Of a stretch of DNA of 64,000 nt, positions 40,421-57,690 are shown in pieces; positions within the stretch are counted from its first letter, which is position 1; every line of letters begins with the position of its first letter. This DNA comes from Xenorhabdus poinarii G6 (GTDB lineage: Bacteria; Pseudomonadota; Gammaproteobacteria; Enterobacterales; Enterobacteriaceae). The notes under the pieces are model-generated. The model did not search any database. It saw only the letters and a list, made by a program, of their open reading frames with translations, and was not told the DNA's origin. A program made the position numbers and the translations under genes. The stretch covers positions 3,162,001-3,226,000 of the forward strand of contig NZ_FO704551.1 of assembly GCF_000968175.1 (NCBI RefSeq), read 5' to 3'.

Positions 40421-41087
40421 TCCCAGTCAATCTTTCCCAGTAACGTCACCAGACTGCATCATAACGTAAAAAAACGCTAACTTCGTGAGTGGTATCATCC
40501 GGCGTTCTCAAAAAGCATAAAACCCAACCACGATTTGAATAATTATTCAAACAAACCGGAACTTTATTTTTTAGACCGAAAAACAGACAATGGCTTCTTC
40601 TTGTAAATGGGAAAATATACAATATAAATCTAATTTATGATTAATTTTTAAAATAAAATATTAAGATAAAAGCGTTTTTAAGCATATCCAAAAGCGATAA
40701 CGTCATAATTTTAGTGATATAAATCACATCAATTAAGCGTATGATCTTGGTCACGAAATAAAAAATACAATTTATTTTATTTTAAAATCAAAATCATAAC
40801 CAAAAGACCTCTATAAAAAATATGATTTAATACTATTTGACCTACTCGATTTTTATCGCTAAGTTGGAAATTCACTGAAACTCACCTGCCGGATACTCAT
40901 TCGGCTCATATTTATGCAGTGATATGACATAACATCATTTTGATTCACCGCTTGTTAAGACGAATAAAACAAGTGGCGTTTAACTCAGGGCGCGAATTAG
41001 ACGCCTGTAGAAATATATCTACACCATCTCACGAGTTGATGTGGGAGTCAGACAGAACGTGTCGGACAGAAATTGGGGAGCATTACA
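40421..41087. other. Divergent regulatory region arcB-gltB
   Basis: About 670 bp without a gene, serving arcB leftward and gltB rightward. It is AT-rich in the middle. The right-hand 130 bp contain several short inverted repeats, for example GTAGAAATATATCTAC near 41007-41022, and probably form the gltB leader. Confidence 0.6.
40713..40729. promoter_or_regulatory. CRP/FNR-like palindrome
   Basis: AGTGATATAAATCACAT matches TGTGA-N6-TCACA in nine of ten positions. Regulation of the gltB region by CRP is known in E. coli. Which of the two flanking genes it serves cannot be told from sequence. Confidence 0.45.
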
Positions 41088-46974
<5,887 letters not shown>

Positions 46975-47280
46975 TATTCCATTTTTCTTTTCTAAAAACT
47001 TCTCCGGTTAACCATCGGAGAAGATCTCAAAAATGCCAATACCGTCATTTTTTTATTTTTTACTACCACACTCCTTGTACTTTTTCGATTTATGCAACTA
47101 CGCTTATATCCTAAACGCAAATATACAGATTTAATCTCTAACCCATTAGAGTAGCGCAGCAATCGTACCACACCGTAAGACAACGGTAAGCTTCGCTTTT
47201 TTGGAAAGGGCGTTTCTGAGGGTTACTGATCAAATAGAAAGAAAATAAAAGATTTCTAAAGAAATAATAGGGAGAAATAC
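46975..47280. other. Intergenic gap after gltD
   Basis: No gene seen. A hairpin CTTCTCCG/CGGAGAAG at 46999-47023 may end gltBD transcription, though a U tract is lacking. The rest is AT-rich and probably carries the promoter of the small exported-protein gene at 47281, which has AGGGAGA just upstream. Confidence 0.5.
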
Positions 47281-47790
47281 ATGCGATTACTCACACGGAT
47301 ACTCTTCTTCTTTTACTTAATTTTGATAAGCCAACCATCAATTGCGAAATTTTCCACCCCTATTGAAATTAATCAGCAATTACAAGAAAGAGGTGTCAAT
47401 TCTGTGGTGGCAGAGATAAACGAAAAATACGAGCAGGATGACATTATCCATCATATTTCGACCGGTGACCCACAATGGTTGCAAATTGCTTTTGATCTTC
47501 TCCCTAATATACATACCGAATTTTCCAAAAAAATAGTTGAGGCTTTATCTGTTGCTTTAACTGAGAATCCTGTGGCGGTATTAGCACTGGTAAAAGCACA
47601 CCGAATACTTTCAATCACGGATATCTGTCATCTTCCACCAACGTTACAGGGCCGGAGTCAAAAGGAAGCCCTATTCAGAAAAATGATGAATAGCTTAAAC
47701 GCAGCAGAAAAATCTTCTTCTGAAAAAAATCGAGAGAATATCGAAATCTGTCGATGGGAACTTGAAAAAGTCAGTGATCTCTATTTATAA
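47281..47790 (+). CDS. Small exported protein of unknown function
   Basis: 169 residues. The N-terminus LLTRILFFFYLILISQPSIA is a good Sec signal with likely cleavage after SIA. The mature part is helical and charged (INQQLQERGVNSVVAEINEK, FDLLPNIHTEFSKKIVEALS, ALTENPVAVLALVKAHRILS). It has two cysteines (SITDICHLPP and IEICRWELEK) that could form a disulphide in the periplasm. The layout suggests a small helical-repeat protein. I do not recognise a family. It has its own ribosome-binding site and a strong terminator, so it is a single-gene unit between gltBD and sspAB. Confidence 0.75.
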   Translation: MRLLTRILFFFYLILISQPSIAKFSTPIEINQQLQERGVNSVVAEINEKYEQDDIIHHISTGDPQWLQIAFDLLPNIHTEFSKKIVEALSVALTENPVAVLALVKAHRILSITDICHLPPTLQGRSQKEALFRKMMNSLNAAEKSSSEKNRENIEICRWELEKVSDLYL

Positions 47791-47836
47791 AACTGACTGG
47801 TGCGCTTAACTTTTCCAGTTATTGATCAGATTATAA

Positions 47837-47870
47837 AAAAATAAAGGAGCCTAATGTCTCCTTTATTTTT
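47837..47870. terminator. Bidirectional terminator
   Basis: A 13-bp stem (AAAAATAAAGGAG / CTCCTTTATTTTT) has A and T runs on both outer sides. It lies between the exported-protein gene and the convergent sspB. Confidence 0.88.
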
Positions 47871-47937
47871 CGTTTCCAACGATCTTTTTCAAGCGACGAC
47901 CCGACGGGTTATCACTGAGCATCTATTGGGTATGATC

Positions 47938-48414
47938 TTATTTTACGACGCGCAAAGTTGGACGGTTCTTGGGGGGCTGAGGGGGTTCATCATCGGGTGA
48001 ATCATCACTGTGAGACGTTTTGCTATCGTGGATAAACACCAGATTATCAGCGATGGGTGCTTCCGTGTTGTCTTCTGACTCAGTCTCCGTATCATAAGCG
48101 AGTTCTGGCTCAAACATCATTCCCGCGCCGTTTTCACGGGCATAAACCGCAATAACAGCCGCCATCGGAACAATAACTTGACGTGCAATACCGCCAAAGC
48201 GGGCATTGAACCTTACCTCTGTGTTAGTCAATTCTAAATTGCCAACGGCTCTCGGTGAGAGATTCAAAATAATCTGCCCATTTTGGGCATATTCCATCGG
48301 GACGTTAACACCATACACGTTAACATCCACTACCACATGCGGAGTCATGTCATTATCCAACAGCCATTCATAATGCGCCCGCAATAGATAGGGACGACGC
48401 GGAGACATTTCCAT
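47938..48414 (-). CDS. sspB: ClpXP adaptor SspB
   Basis: Delivers ssrA-tagged proteins to ClpXP. The 158 residues have the substrate-binding domain RPYLLRAHYEWLLDNDMTPH, VDVNVYGVNVPMEYAQNGQI and FNARFGGIARQVIVPMAAVI. A flexible acidic linker follows, and the C-terminal ClpX-binding tail RPTLRVVK. All functional parts are present. It starts 3 bp after the sspA stop. Confidence 0.97.
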   Translation of the reverse strand: MEMSPRRPYLLRAHYEWLLDNDMTPHVVVDVNVYGVNVPMEYAQNGQIILNLSPRAVGNLELTNTEVRFNARFGGIARQVIVPMAAVIAVYARENGAGMMFEPELAYDTETESEDNTEAPIADNLVFIHDSKTSHSDDSPDDEPPQPPKNRPTLRVVK

Positions 48415-48417
48415 ACA

Positions 48418-49059
48418 TTAACCCCGTGATTGCAAACGCATTTCACGTTCAGCTTCTGTCAGTGAAGCCAGGAATGCGTCACGTTTAAATACACGCTGCA
48501 TATAGGACTGAATATCTTTTGCACCAGGACCTGATAACTCAATACCCAATACCGGCAAACGCCATAGCAGTGGAGACAAGTAACAATCCACCAGACTGAA
48601 TTCTTCAGACATGAAGTAAGGTTTTTCTTTGAAAAAAGGCGCACCAGCCAGCAATGCTTCCGTCAACTGTTTCCGAGCGGCATTCGCTTCCTGAACACTT
48701 CCTCCCTGAATTTTGTACATCAGGGAATACCAGTCTTTTTCAATTCTATGCATCGCCATGCGGCAGTGGCCACGCGTGACAGGATACACAGGCATGAGTG
48801 GTGGATGAGGAAAACGTTCATCCAGATATTCCATAATGACGCGAGAATCATACAGGGTCAGGTCACGATCAACGAGGGTAGGTACAGACTGGTCAGGATT
48901 CAGATCAATCAAATCCTGAGGCAGATTACCTGCTTCAACATGTTCAACTTCTACAGTGACCCCTTTTTCCGCCAGTACAATCCGCACTTGATGGCTAAAA
49001 ATGTCGGTCGGGCCGGAAAACAGAGTCATTACCGAACGTTTGTTGGCAGCGACAGCCAT
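48418..49059 (-). CDS. sspA: Stringent starvation protein A
   Basis: A GST-fold protein that binds RNA polymerase and acts in stationary phase and acid tolerance. 213 residues from the ATG at 49059, which has TGGAGG upstream and matches the family start AVAANKRSVMTLFSGPTDIF; an alternative start at 49071 would add four residues. Conserved segments are LIDLNPDQSVPTLVDRDLTL, MEYLDERFPHPPLMPVYPVT and FSLVDCYLSPLLWRLPVLGI. The upstream 360 bp to the rpsI terminator hold its promoter and no gene that I can see. Confidence 0.96.
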   Translation of the reverse strand: MAVAANKRSVMTLFSGPTDIFSHQVRIVLAEKGVTVEVEHVEAGNLPQDLIDLNPDQSVPTLVDRDLTLYDSRVIMEYLDERFPHPPLMPVYPVTRGHCRMAMHRIEKDWYSLMYKIQGGSVQEANAARKQLTEALLAGAPFFKEKPYFMSEEFSLVDCYLSPLLWRLPVLGIELSGPGAKDIQSYMQRVFKRDAFLASLTEAEREMRLQSRG

Positions 49060-49422
49060 GAAAACCTCCAAGTTTATCTAAAAAAAGGAACGAACAGCCC
49101 TTCAATAAATAGCGGCTATTCTCGCTCATATTTCTCATCCTGTTTTGCTTATTACCTGAGACTCCGTCTCCCTCTTTCCGGTTACTGCTTTCGCCGCGGT
49201 AACAAGAAACTTTTTGGAGATATAGACTTAGCCTCTGCCAAATCAGGCAAATTCATGGATAAGGCAAAAAATTGTTATTATTCTATCAGATTTTGCACAT
49301 TTTGTGATGAAGTACATTAAGAATTAATGATGAAATATTGGAATTGAGGAATTTATCATCAAAAACACGCTGTTTTTTGTCAAAATCGCGCGTTATCAAG
49401 GCATGAAAAATCTGCGGGGATA

Positions 49423-49454
49423 AAAAAATCCGCCATAAAAATGGCGGATTTTTT
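49423..49454 (-). terminator. rplM-rpsI operon terminator
   Basis: AAAAAATCCGCCAT pairs with ATGGCGGATTTTTT around AAAA, with a long U run on the minus strand, 35 bp after the rpsI stop. Confidence 0.92.
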
Positions 49455-49488
49455 AACTTTAATCGACGGCCACCAGAGTGGCAGTAAA

Positions 49489-49884
<396 letters not shown>

Positions 49885-49896
49885 CTATAATCCCGA

Positions 49897-50331
<435 letters not shown>

Positions 50332-50423
50332 TTACCCAATTATAAGTTACACGTTGGTGAACACTCGATGTTCAGAAACTGTTTTTGAGGTTCACACGAC
50401 TCATGTCCAGCAAACCTACCCCT

Positions 50424-50452
50424 TCGAATAGCCTATGCCGGCACTAATGCAA
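50424..50452 (-). promoter_or_regulatory. Candidate rplM promoter
   Basis: On the minus strand TTGCAT (50452-50447), a 17-bp spacer and TATTCG (50429-50424) give a plausible sigma-70 promoter. It lies about 100 bp before the rplM start and leaves a leader long enough for autoregulation. The rest of the 50326-50595 gap holds no gene. Confidence 0.45.
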
Positions 50453-50595
50453 GTTTTTTGGGAAATAAAAATCCTGCTGTAACGTGGGGTCGCAAGATTA
50501 TAGAGAACTCGCTATAAAAAATCGACCCCAAATTCAATAATTATCTTATTGGTTGATATTACTTTCATGCACAAGCATACGCCGTCGTCAATAAA

Positions 50596-51723
50596 TTAAG
50601 GCAAATGCGGCAGTTTCAGGTATTCCTCGCTTTGCATTTCCTGTAATCGGGACAAACAACGTTGATACTCAAACCGCAACAACTCCCCCTGATAAATTTG
50701 TTCCATCGAGGCATCAGCATTGATGATCAATTTCACCTGGCGCTCATAAAATTCATCCACCAGGGCAATAAAACGCCGCGCCGCACTTTCATTCCGTTCG
50801 GTCATGATCGGCACATCATGCAATAAAACAGAGTGGTAAAGCTTCGACAGCGCGATATAGTCCCGTTGACTGCGAGGATCTTCACACAAGGTTTTGAAGT
50901 GGATAGCTAATACGCCATCAACGCTACTGATTGCAGGCATATTACGATGATTGACGGCTAATACCGGATTTGGCTCTCCCTCTCGCCCAGCCAAACGCTG
51001 GAATATGTGGCGCATCGCCAGCCGATTTTCTTCCGTCAGTGGCGTTAGATAAAGGTGAGCCTGGGTCAGGGTCCGTAAACGATAATCGATACCGGCATCA
51101 ACGTTCAGCACATCACAATATTTTTTGATCTGCTCAATGGCAGGCAGGAAGCGCGCACGCTGTAATCCATTTCGATAAAGTTCATCCGGTGGAATATTGG
51201 ATGTTGCCACCAGCGCAATTCCCCGTGCAAACAGCGCTTCCAGCAATGTACCGAGGATCATGGCATCGGTAATATCAGACACAAAAAATTCATCAAAACA
51301 AAGCATGTCTGTCTGTGCCTTAAAGCCGTCGGCAATCACCTCCAAAGGATTCTCATGTCCTTGTAAAGTGGTTAATTCCTCATGTATCCGTAACATAAAA
51401 CGGTGAAAATGGAGACGCAGTTTTCGTTCAGTGGGCAAACTCTGAAAAAACATATCCATCAACCATGTTTTTCCACGCCCAACGCCTCCCCACATATAAA
51501 GCCCTTGAACAGGACGACACGGTTCAGGTAATTGCCGACCAAGCAGCTTACCTAACATCCCTTTCAACCGATTAGGTTGCGAGGTGTGGCAAGGGCGGGC
51601 ATTGATGAGATCGTGATAGATGATATCGAGACGTTCAACCGTCGTGCGCTGTACTTCGTCAGCTTGATACTGACCCTCAGACAGTGCTGATTGATAGAGA
51701 GATGAAGGTGTAATCGGTAACAT
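50596..51723 (-). CDS. zapE: Cell division ATPase ZapE
   Basis: An AFG1-like AAA+ ATPase that associates with the Z ring under stress. 375 residues with Walker A LYMWGGVGRGKTWLMDMFFQ, RLHFHRFMLRIHEELTTLQG, and Walker B MLCFDEFFVSDITDAMILGT. ALVATSNIPPDELYRNGLQR serves as the sensor region, and FIALVDEFYERQVKLIINAD lies near the end. It is divergent from zapG, as in E. coli. Confidence 0.96.
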   Translation of the reverse strand: MLPITPSSLYQSALSEGQYQADEVQRTTVERLDIIYHDLINARPCHTSQPNRLKGMLGKLLGRQLPEPCRPVQGLYMWGGVGRGKTWLMDMFFQSLPTERKLRLHFHRFMLRIHEELTTLQGHENPLEVIADGFKAQTDMLCFDEFFVSDITDAMILGTLLEALFARGIALVATSNIPPDELYRNGLQRARFLPAIEQIKKYCDVLNVDAGIDYRLRTLTQAHLYLTPLTEENRLAMRHIFQRLAGREGEPNPVLAVNHRNMPAISSVDGVLAIHFKTLCEDPRSQRDYIALSKLYHSVLLHDVPIMTERNESAARRFIALVDEFYERQVKLIINADASMEQIYQGELLRFEYQRCLSRLQEMQSEEYLKLPHLP

Positions 51724-52126
51724 GAAAATGACAATCCTTAAAATTTTTCTCAGTGCAGTCTCGTACGTTACTGAGTATCAGACTGTTTGCCTACACTTAG
51801 GCAGTTTATTCATCCTGTTGGACAACATACTTTGGTAAATGCGTATAAAATAAAGCGATTAGGCCGTCGATAAGCTAATTAAATAATAATCCATATTCCA
51901 CTCTGACTAAATTAACGGTTATAGTGGTTGTCATGTTGCCAAGAACCTAGCTTAGTCGGCGCATATACTTGCAAATAAAACCGCCTAATGGGATAACGCA
52001 CTGAGAGATTGAGAACAACATCTCAAAACGGTATTTTCAGCACCGTATTTCAGAACCATATTTCAAAACCGTATTTCAAAACAATGCGAGGCATTGTAAG
52101 ACAATGATGTTACTAAAGGAGTTGCC
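51724..52126. other. Divergent gap zapE-zapG
   Basis: No gene in about 400 bp. It should carry both promoters. The only structure I see is the triple 13-bp repeat listed at 52043-52081. Confidence 0.6.
52043..52081 (+). repeat. 13-bp tandem repeat, three units
   Basis: CCGTATTTCAGAA, CCATATTTCAAAA and CCGTATTTCAAAA in direct succession, with a partial related unit (CGGTATTTTCAG) just before. They lie 45 bp upstream of the zapG start. Confidence 0.85.
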
Positions 52127-52528
52127 ATGACTTGGGAATATGCACTGATTGGATTAATCGTTGGTTTTATCATCGGCGCGCTGGCGGCCCGCTTTGGCAG
52201 CTCAAAGCTACGCCAGCAAAATGCACTACAGACTGAATTGGAGAAAAATCGGGCTGAACTGGAAGAATACCGCAAAGAGCTGGTCAGCCATTTCGCCCGT
52301 AGTGCTGAATTGCTTGACAATATGGCACGCGATTATCGTCAGTTGTATCAACATATGGCTAAAAGTTCCAATGAACTCATGCCTGACATGCCAGTGCAGG
52401 ATAACCCTTTCCATTATCGTCTGGGTGAATCCGAAACTGAGGCGAAGAAAATGACGGCGAATACCCCCCCACGAGATTATTCTGAAGGGGCGTCCGGTCT
52501 ATTCCGTCCCATTCAAGATAAGAAATAA
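52127..52528 (+). CDS. zapG: ZapG (YhcB), cell-division/envelope protein
   Basis: 133 residues: an N-terminal membrane helix (YALIGLIVGFIIGALAARFG) followed by a coiled coil (LRQQNALQTELEKNRAELEE, HFARSAELLDNMARDYRQLY). A disordered C-terminus ends in ASGLFRPIQDKK. YhcB/ZapG (DUF1043) links the divisome and elongasome and affects envelope synthesis. A TAAAGGAG ribosome-binding site precedes the ATG at 52127. Confidence 0.95.
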   Translation: MTWEYALIGLIVGFIIGALAARFGSSKLRQQNALQTELEKNRAELEEYRKELVSHFARSAELLDNMARDYRQLYQHMAKSSNELMPDMPVQDNPFHYRLGESETEAKKMTANTPPRDYSEGASGLFRPIQDKK

Positions 52529-52820
52529 TCATAAGCTTGGCCGTGGTAACCCGACGACCACGGCTTCTGCGATGTCTTTCCATCCAGTAGAAAAAGCGTT
52601 ATTTTTTATTTTCTATTCACGTAAATACCTGTAAAGAAATTTATTGAACCTACTTTATTGGTGAACTTTACTGAATAATCGATAGTCATAACAGCATTGA
52701 AACAATGATGCTTAAAACCTATCCATCATAAACTCAATTCCCGGGTCGCTAAGCGCCTGGACAGGATAGGGCTATTAAGTGCAATTTCCTTTTCTAGCTT
52801 AGGATGAAGAGAACGTATTC

Positions 52821-54200
52821 ATGAAAAGAAAAAATACATTGCTCAGCGCACTCGCTATTAGTATTGGACTGTCTTTAGCTTCAGTGTCAATGGTCAGTCA
52901 TGCGGCCTTACCGCCGGCAACGACCTCTCAAGGATCACTCAGTCTCGCGCCCATGCTGGAAAAAGTGCTTCCTTCGGTTGTCACTATCCGGGTCTCAGGT
53001 ACCGAAGTCCAAAAACAACAGCTCCAGTTACCTGAAGATTTCCAATTCTTTTTTGGGCCGGCTTTTCCTCCACCAGAACAGCGAAGCCGCCCATTCAATG
53101 GACTCGGCTCTGGCGTTATTATTGATGCCAAGAAAGGCTATGTGCTGACCAATAATCATGTTATTGAAAATGCGAATAAAATACGTATTCAATTAAACGA
53201 TGGCCGTGAATACTCAGCAAAACTCATCGGGCGTGATCCACTGTCTGATATTGCACTTTTACAATTACAAAATGCCAAGAATCTGACTGCCATCCAGTTC
53301 GCTGATTCCGACCAACTTAAGGTTGGCGATTATGCCGTTGCAATCGGTAACCCCTTTGGTTTGGGGCAAACCGTCACATCAGGGATCATTTCCGCACTCG
53401 GTCGAAGTGGCCTGAGTTTGGATGGTTTGGAAAACTTTATTCAGACCGATGCCTCCATTAACCAAGGGAACTCCGGTGGCGCACTGATTAATTTGAAAGG
53501 GGAATTGATCGGCATTAATACTGCGATCATCGCCCCGAATGGCGGTAACGTCGGTATCGGTTTCTCCATCCCCAGTAACATGGCCAAAACTATTGCGGCA
53601 CAGCTTATTGACCATGGCGAAGTGAAACGAGGCATACTCGGTATCAAAGGTGCTGAAATGACAGCCGACATTGCTGATGCCCTCAAAGTTGAAGCACAGC
53701 AAGGGGCATTTGTCAGCGAAGTTATCCCTAAATCGGCCGCCGCAAAAGCAGGGATCAAACCCGGCGATGTGTTAGTTTCCTTCGATGGCAGGAAAATTAA
53801 TAGCTTTGCGGAGTTACGTGCCAAGATAGGTACAACTGCGCCAGGCAAAGAGGTCAAAATTGGTCTGCTGCGCAAAGGACAGCCACTGGAAGTCAGTGTC
53901 ACATTGGATAACAGTGAAGAGAACGCGACCAAAGCAGAAAAACTGAGTATCGCCCTGCAAGGCGCAACCCTGAGCAACGGCACGATAAAAAATACCCAGG
54001 GCATTAAAGTGGACACCATTGCGCCAAACTCACCGGCGGCCAGATCCGGCTTACAGAAAAACGACTTGATTATTGGTGCTAACAATGTGCGTATACGGAA
54101 TATCAGTGAATTCCGCAAGATCACGGAAGAGAAGCCGCCCATGATCGCATTGAACGTTTTACGTGGTGACGATAATCTTTACCTTCTGCTGCCGAATTAA
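52821..54200 (+). CDS. degQ: Periplasmic serine endoprotease DegQ
   Basis: An HtrA-family protease/chaperone. 459 residues with a signal peptide (LSALAISIGLSLASVSMVSH, cleavage near AA) and a trypsin-like domain with the triad His in VLTNNHVIEN, Asp in GRDPLSDIALLQL and Ser in NQGNSGGALINL. Two PDZ domains follow: GAFVSEVIPKSAAAKAGIKP and IKVDTIAPNSPAARSGLQKN. The two PDZ domains and soluble export separate it from DegS. The upstream gap 52529-52820 shows no gene. Confidence 0.95.
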   Translation: MKRKNTLLSALAISIGLSLASVSMVSHAALPPATTSQGSLSLAPMLEKVLPSVVTIRVSGTEVQKQQLQLPEDFQFFFGPAFPPPEQRSRPFNGLGSGVIIDAKKGYVLTNNHVIENANKIRIQLNDGREYSAKLIGRDPLSDIALLQLQNAKNLTAIQFADSDQLKVGDYAVAIGNPFGLGQTVTSGIISALGRSGLSLDGLENFIQTDASINQGNSGGALINLKGELIGINTAIIAPNGGNVGIGFSIPSNMAKTIAAQLIDHGEVKRGILGIKGAEMTADIADALKVEAQQGAFVSEVIPKSAAAKAGIKPGDVLVSFDGRKINSFAELRAKIGTTAPGKEVKIGLLRKGQPLEVSVTLDNSEENATKAEKLSIALQGATLSNGTIKNTQGIKVDTIAPNSPAARSGLQKNDLIIGANNVRIRNISEFRKITEEKPPMIALNVLRGDDNLYLLLPN

Positions 54201-54422
54201 TTCAGCACATACCATCGGTTGCCGGTGGAACGCAGAATGCCGTGCTTACCTCTTGAGCGCGGAGTCTCAGGGGCACAAATAACGGTGTGACTGCCGTCAG
54301 TGAGCGCAGCCAATCGCAGCGACGGTGACAAAGATGACCCTAACCAAGCAGACACAGTATGATGCTGTGTCTGCTCGTTTCTATGCTATTCTTCTTTCAA
54401 TCATTTATTACTGAATAATGCC
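54201..54422. other. degQ-degS gap with a possible ERIC-like fragment and terminator
   Basis: AATAACGGTGTGACTG and GTGAGCGCAGCCAA within 54276-54315 echo the core of ERIC repeats (GTGACTGGGGTGAGCG...GCAGCCAACGCA), but only in part. An 11-bp hairpin AGCAGACACAG/CTGTGTCTGCT at 54347-54375 probably terminates degQ. Confidence 0.4.
54347..54375 (+). terminator. degQ terminator hairpin
   Basis: AGCAGACACAG pairs perfectly with CTGTGTCTGCT across a 7-nt loop, followed by CGTTTCT. Confidence 0.65.
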
Positions 54423-55484
54423 ATGCTGATCAAGTTATTGCGCTCTATACTCATAGGCTTATTGATTGCAGCTATTTTGCTGATCACGATACCTGCCCTA
54501 CGCCCCGACAGCGTGCAGAATTTCCTAAGCGACAATAAGAGCAACGATAGAATATCAAGTTTCAGCCATGCCGTCCGCCGCGCCGCGCCTGCGGTCGTCA
54601 ATATTTACAGCATCAATACAGGCAGTTTTTCTCATGACAGCCGGGAAATCCGCCCTTTGGGTTCAGGGGTGATTATGAGCGAACAAGGCTATATTCTCAC
54701 AAATAAACATGTCATCAATAAAGCCGGCCCCATTATTATTGCATTGCAAGACGGAAGCTTTTATGAAGCACTCCTGGTCGGTTCCGATGGCCCAACGGAT
54801 CTGGCTGTCTTAAAGATTAATGCCAAAAACCTTCCTGTGATCCCCATCAATCTCAAACGAATCGCCCATGTCGGCGATATCGTATTGGCTATCGGCAATC
54901 CGTACAACTTGGGTCAGACTATTACACAAGGCATTATCAGTGCAACGGAACGTATCAGCCTCAGCCAGACGCGTCGCCAAAACTTCTTGCAAACAGATGC
55001 ATCCATCAATCAAGGGAACTCTGGTGGTGCTCTGGTTAATACCCAAGGAGAACTAGTCGGTATCAACACATTGACGTTCGATAAATCAGATTTTGGGATT
55101 ACACCGGAAGGATTAGGATTCGCCATTCCCACAAAGCTGGCGACAACCATCATGCACAAATTGATCCGGGATGGTCGAGTCATCCGAGGATATATCGGAA
55201 TCACGTCGAAAGAGTTACTGAATATTCGCTCATCAGGCAATCAAATCAATCAAATTGAAGGGGTACGTGTTTTCCAGATCGAACCAAACAGCCCTGCGGA
55301 AAAAGCGGGGATCAAAGTGGGCGATATTATTACCAGCGTCAATCACCAGCCGGCTATTTCACCCGCCGAAATGATGGCTCAAATTGCGGATATCAATCCG
55401 GGCAGTGTTGTGCCTGTCACTATCCTACGCGATGACACATATCTCACACTCAATGTCACCATTGAAGAGCTTGACGATCACTGA
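54423..55484 (+). CDS. degS: Sigma-E pathway site-1 protease DegS
   Basis: An inner-membrane-anchored HtrA protease that senses unfolded porin C-termini and cleaves RseA. 353 residues: an N-terminal helix (LLRSILIGLLIAAILLITIP) and a protease domain with the triad His in YILTNKHVINKAGP, Asp in GSDGPTDLAVLKIN and Ser in NQGNSGGALVNTQG. It has a single PDZ domain (EGVRVFQIEPNSPAEKAGIK). One PDZ domain plus a membrane anchor is diagnostic against DegQ/DegP. Confidence 0.96.
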   Translation: MLIKLLRSILIGLLIAAILLITIPALRPDSVQNFLSDNKSNDRISSFSHAVRRAAPAVVNIYSINTGSFSHDSREIRPLGSGVIMSEQGYILTNKHVINKAGPIIIALQDGSFYEALLVGSDGPTDLAVLKINAKNLPVIPINLKRIAHVGDIVLAIGNPYNLGQTITQGIISATERISLSQTRRQNFLQTDASINQGNSGGALVNTQGELVGINTLTFDKSDFGITPEGLGFAIPTKLATTIMHKLIRDGRVIRGYIGITSKELLNIRSSGNQINQIEGVRVFQIEPNSPAEKAGIKVGDIITSVNHQPAISPAEMMAQIADINPGSVVPVTILRDDTYLTLNVTIEELDDH

Positions 55485-55488
55485 AACT

Positions 55489-55545
55489 ATGTTACTTTCA
55501 TAAAAACACGTAACGTTCATCAAAACATGTTACGTTCATAAAAAA
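55489..55545 (+). repeat. 19-bp tandem repeat, three units, after degS
   Basis: ATGTTACTTTCATAAAAAC, ACGTAACGTTCATCAAAAC and ATGTTACGTTCATAAAAAA follow one another without gaps, starting 5 bp past the degS stop. Confidence 0.9.
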
Positions 55546-55559
55546 ACGGCCTCTATGCC

Positions 55560-55600
55560 TTCCTCGCCCACATGATCCCCCCATAAATATGGGCGAGGAA
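55560..55600. terminator. degS/murA convergent terminator
   Basis: TTCCTCGCCCA (55560-55570) pairs with TGGGCGAGGAA (55590-55600). A second copy of TTGGGCGAGGAA follows at 55604-55615, allowing an alternative pairing. It lies between convergent genes. Confidence 0.65.
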
Positions 55601-55629
55601 TATTGGGCGAGGAAAGAAATTAGTGCCGT

Positions 55630-57206
<1,577 letters not shown>

Positions 57207-57284
57207 AATTGCTCACACTCACCGTTAGAAAATAATAGTAGACGCCTATCCTAATAGAATCCATTCGACTCTGAAACCAAGAAA

Positions 57285-57319
57285 AACGCCCCTGTAAGTG
57301 AATGGTTTACAAGGGCGTT
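57285..57319 (-). terminator. mla operon terminator
   Basis: On the minus strand AACGCCCTTGTAAAC pairs with a TTACAGGGGCGTT arm, with one mismatch, followed by TTTTC. It lies just past the mlaB stop and upstream of ibaG. Confidence 0.8.
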
Positions 57320-57335
57320 GATTATTAAAAAAGAA

Positions 57336-57689
57336 TTACGCGTTAAGCTGACGATCGCCCAAAAGCGCTTGCAGGCCATATAACGTTATCAACGTATTTA
57401 AGCGCTCACTCACACCTGAGAATGTCAGTGTCTTGCCACGTTGTTGATATGCCTCTTTTAAGCGAACAAGCAGGGCTAATCCCGCAGAGTCCACACGGCT
57501 AAGCGAGGAAACATCGATGATATCGATGCCCGCCAAGGCATTCTCTTTTTGTTGCCACAAGGAAAGCAGACTGTCACGATCTAATGAGCCTTTCAGCAAC
57601 AAGGTATTTCCGGCCTTTTCCCAATCAACCATGTCCTGATTGATTTTTTCTTTGCTCATCATGCCGCTCGCAAGCGTCCTGTTATTCAT
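57336..57689 (-). CDS. mlaB: Mla STAS-domain subunit MlaB
   Basis: The cytoplasmic STAS protein that stabilises MlaFE. Up to 117 residues: NTLLLKGSLDRDSLLSLWQQ and IDVSSLSRVDSAGLALLVRL, with the serine-containing DSAGL motif. The ATG at 57689 lies 1 bp from the mlaC stop (translational coupling), but an ATG at 57659 would give a 107-residue protein nearer to E. coli MlaB, so the start is uncertain. Confidence 0.92.
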   Translation of the reverse strand: MNNRTLASGMMSKEKINQDMVDWEKAGNTLLLKGSLDRDSLLSLWQQKENALAGIDIIDVSSLSRVDSAGLALLVRLKEAYQQRGKTLTFSGVSERLNTLITLYGLQALLGDRQLNA

Positions 57690-57690
57690 A

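Noticed and set aside
53441..54142. A long open frame (233 codons) on the minus strand opposite degQ
   Set aside because: It lies wholly within degQ, whose motifs are unmistakable, and its peptide is low-complexity hydrophobic mirror sequence.
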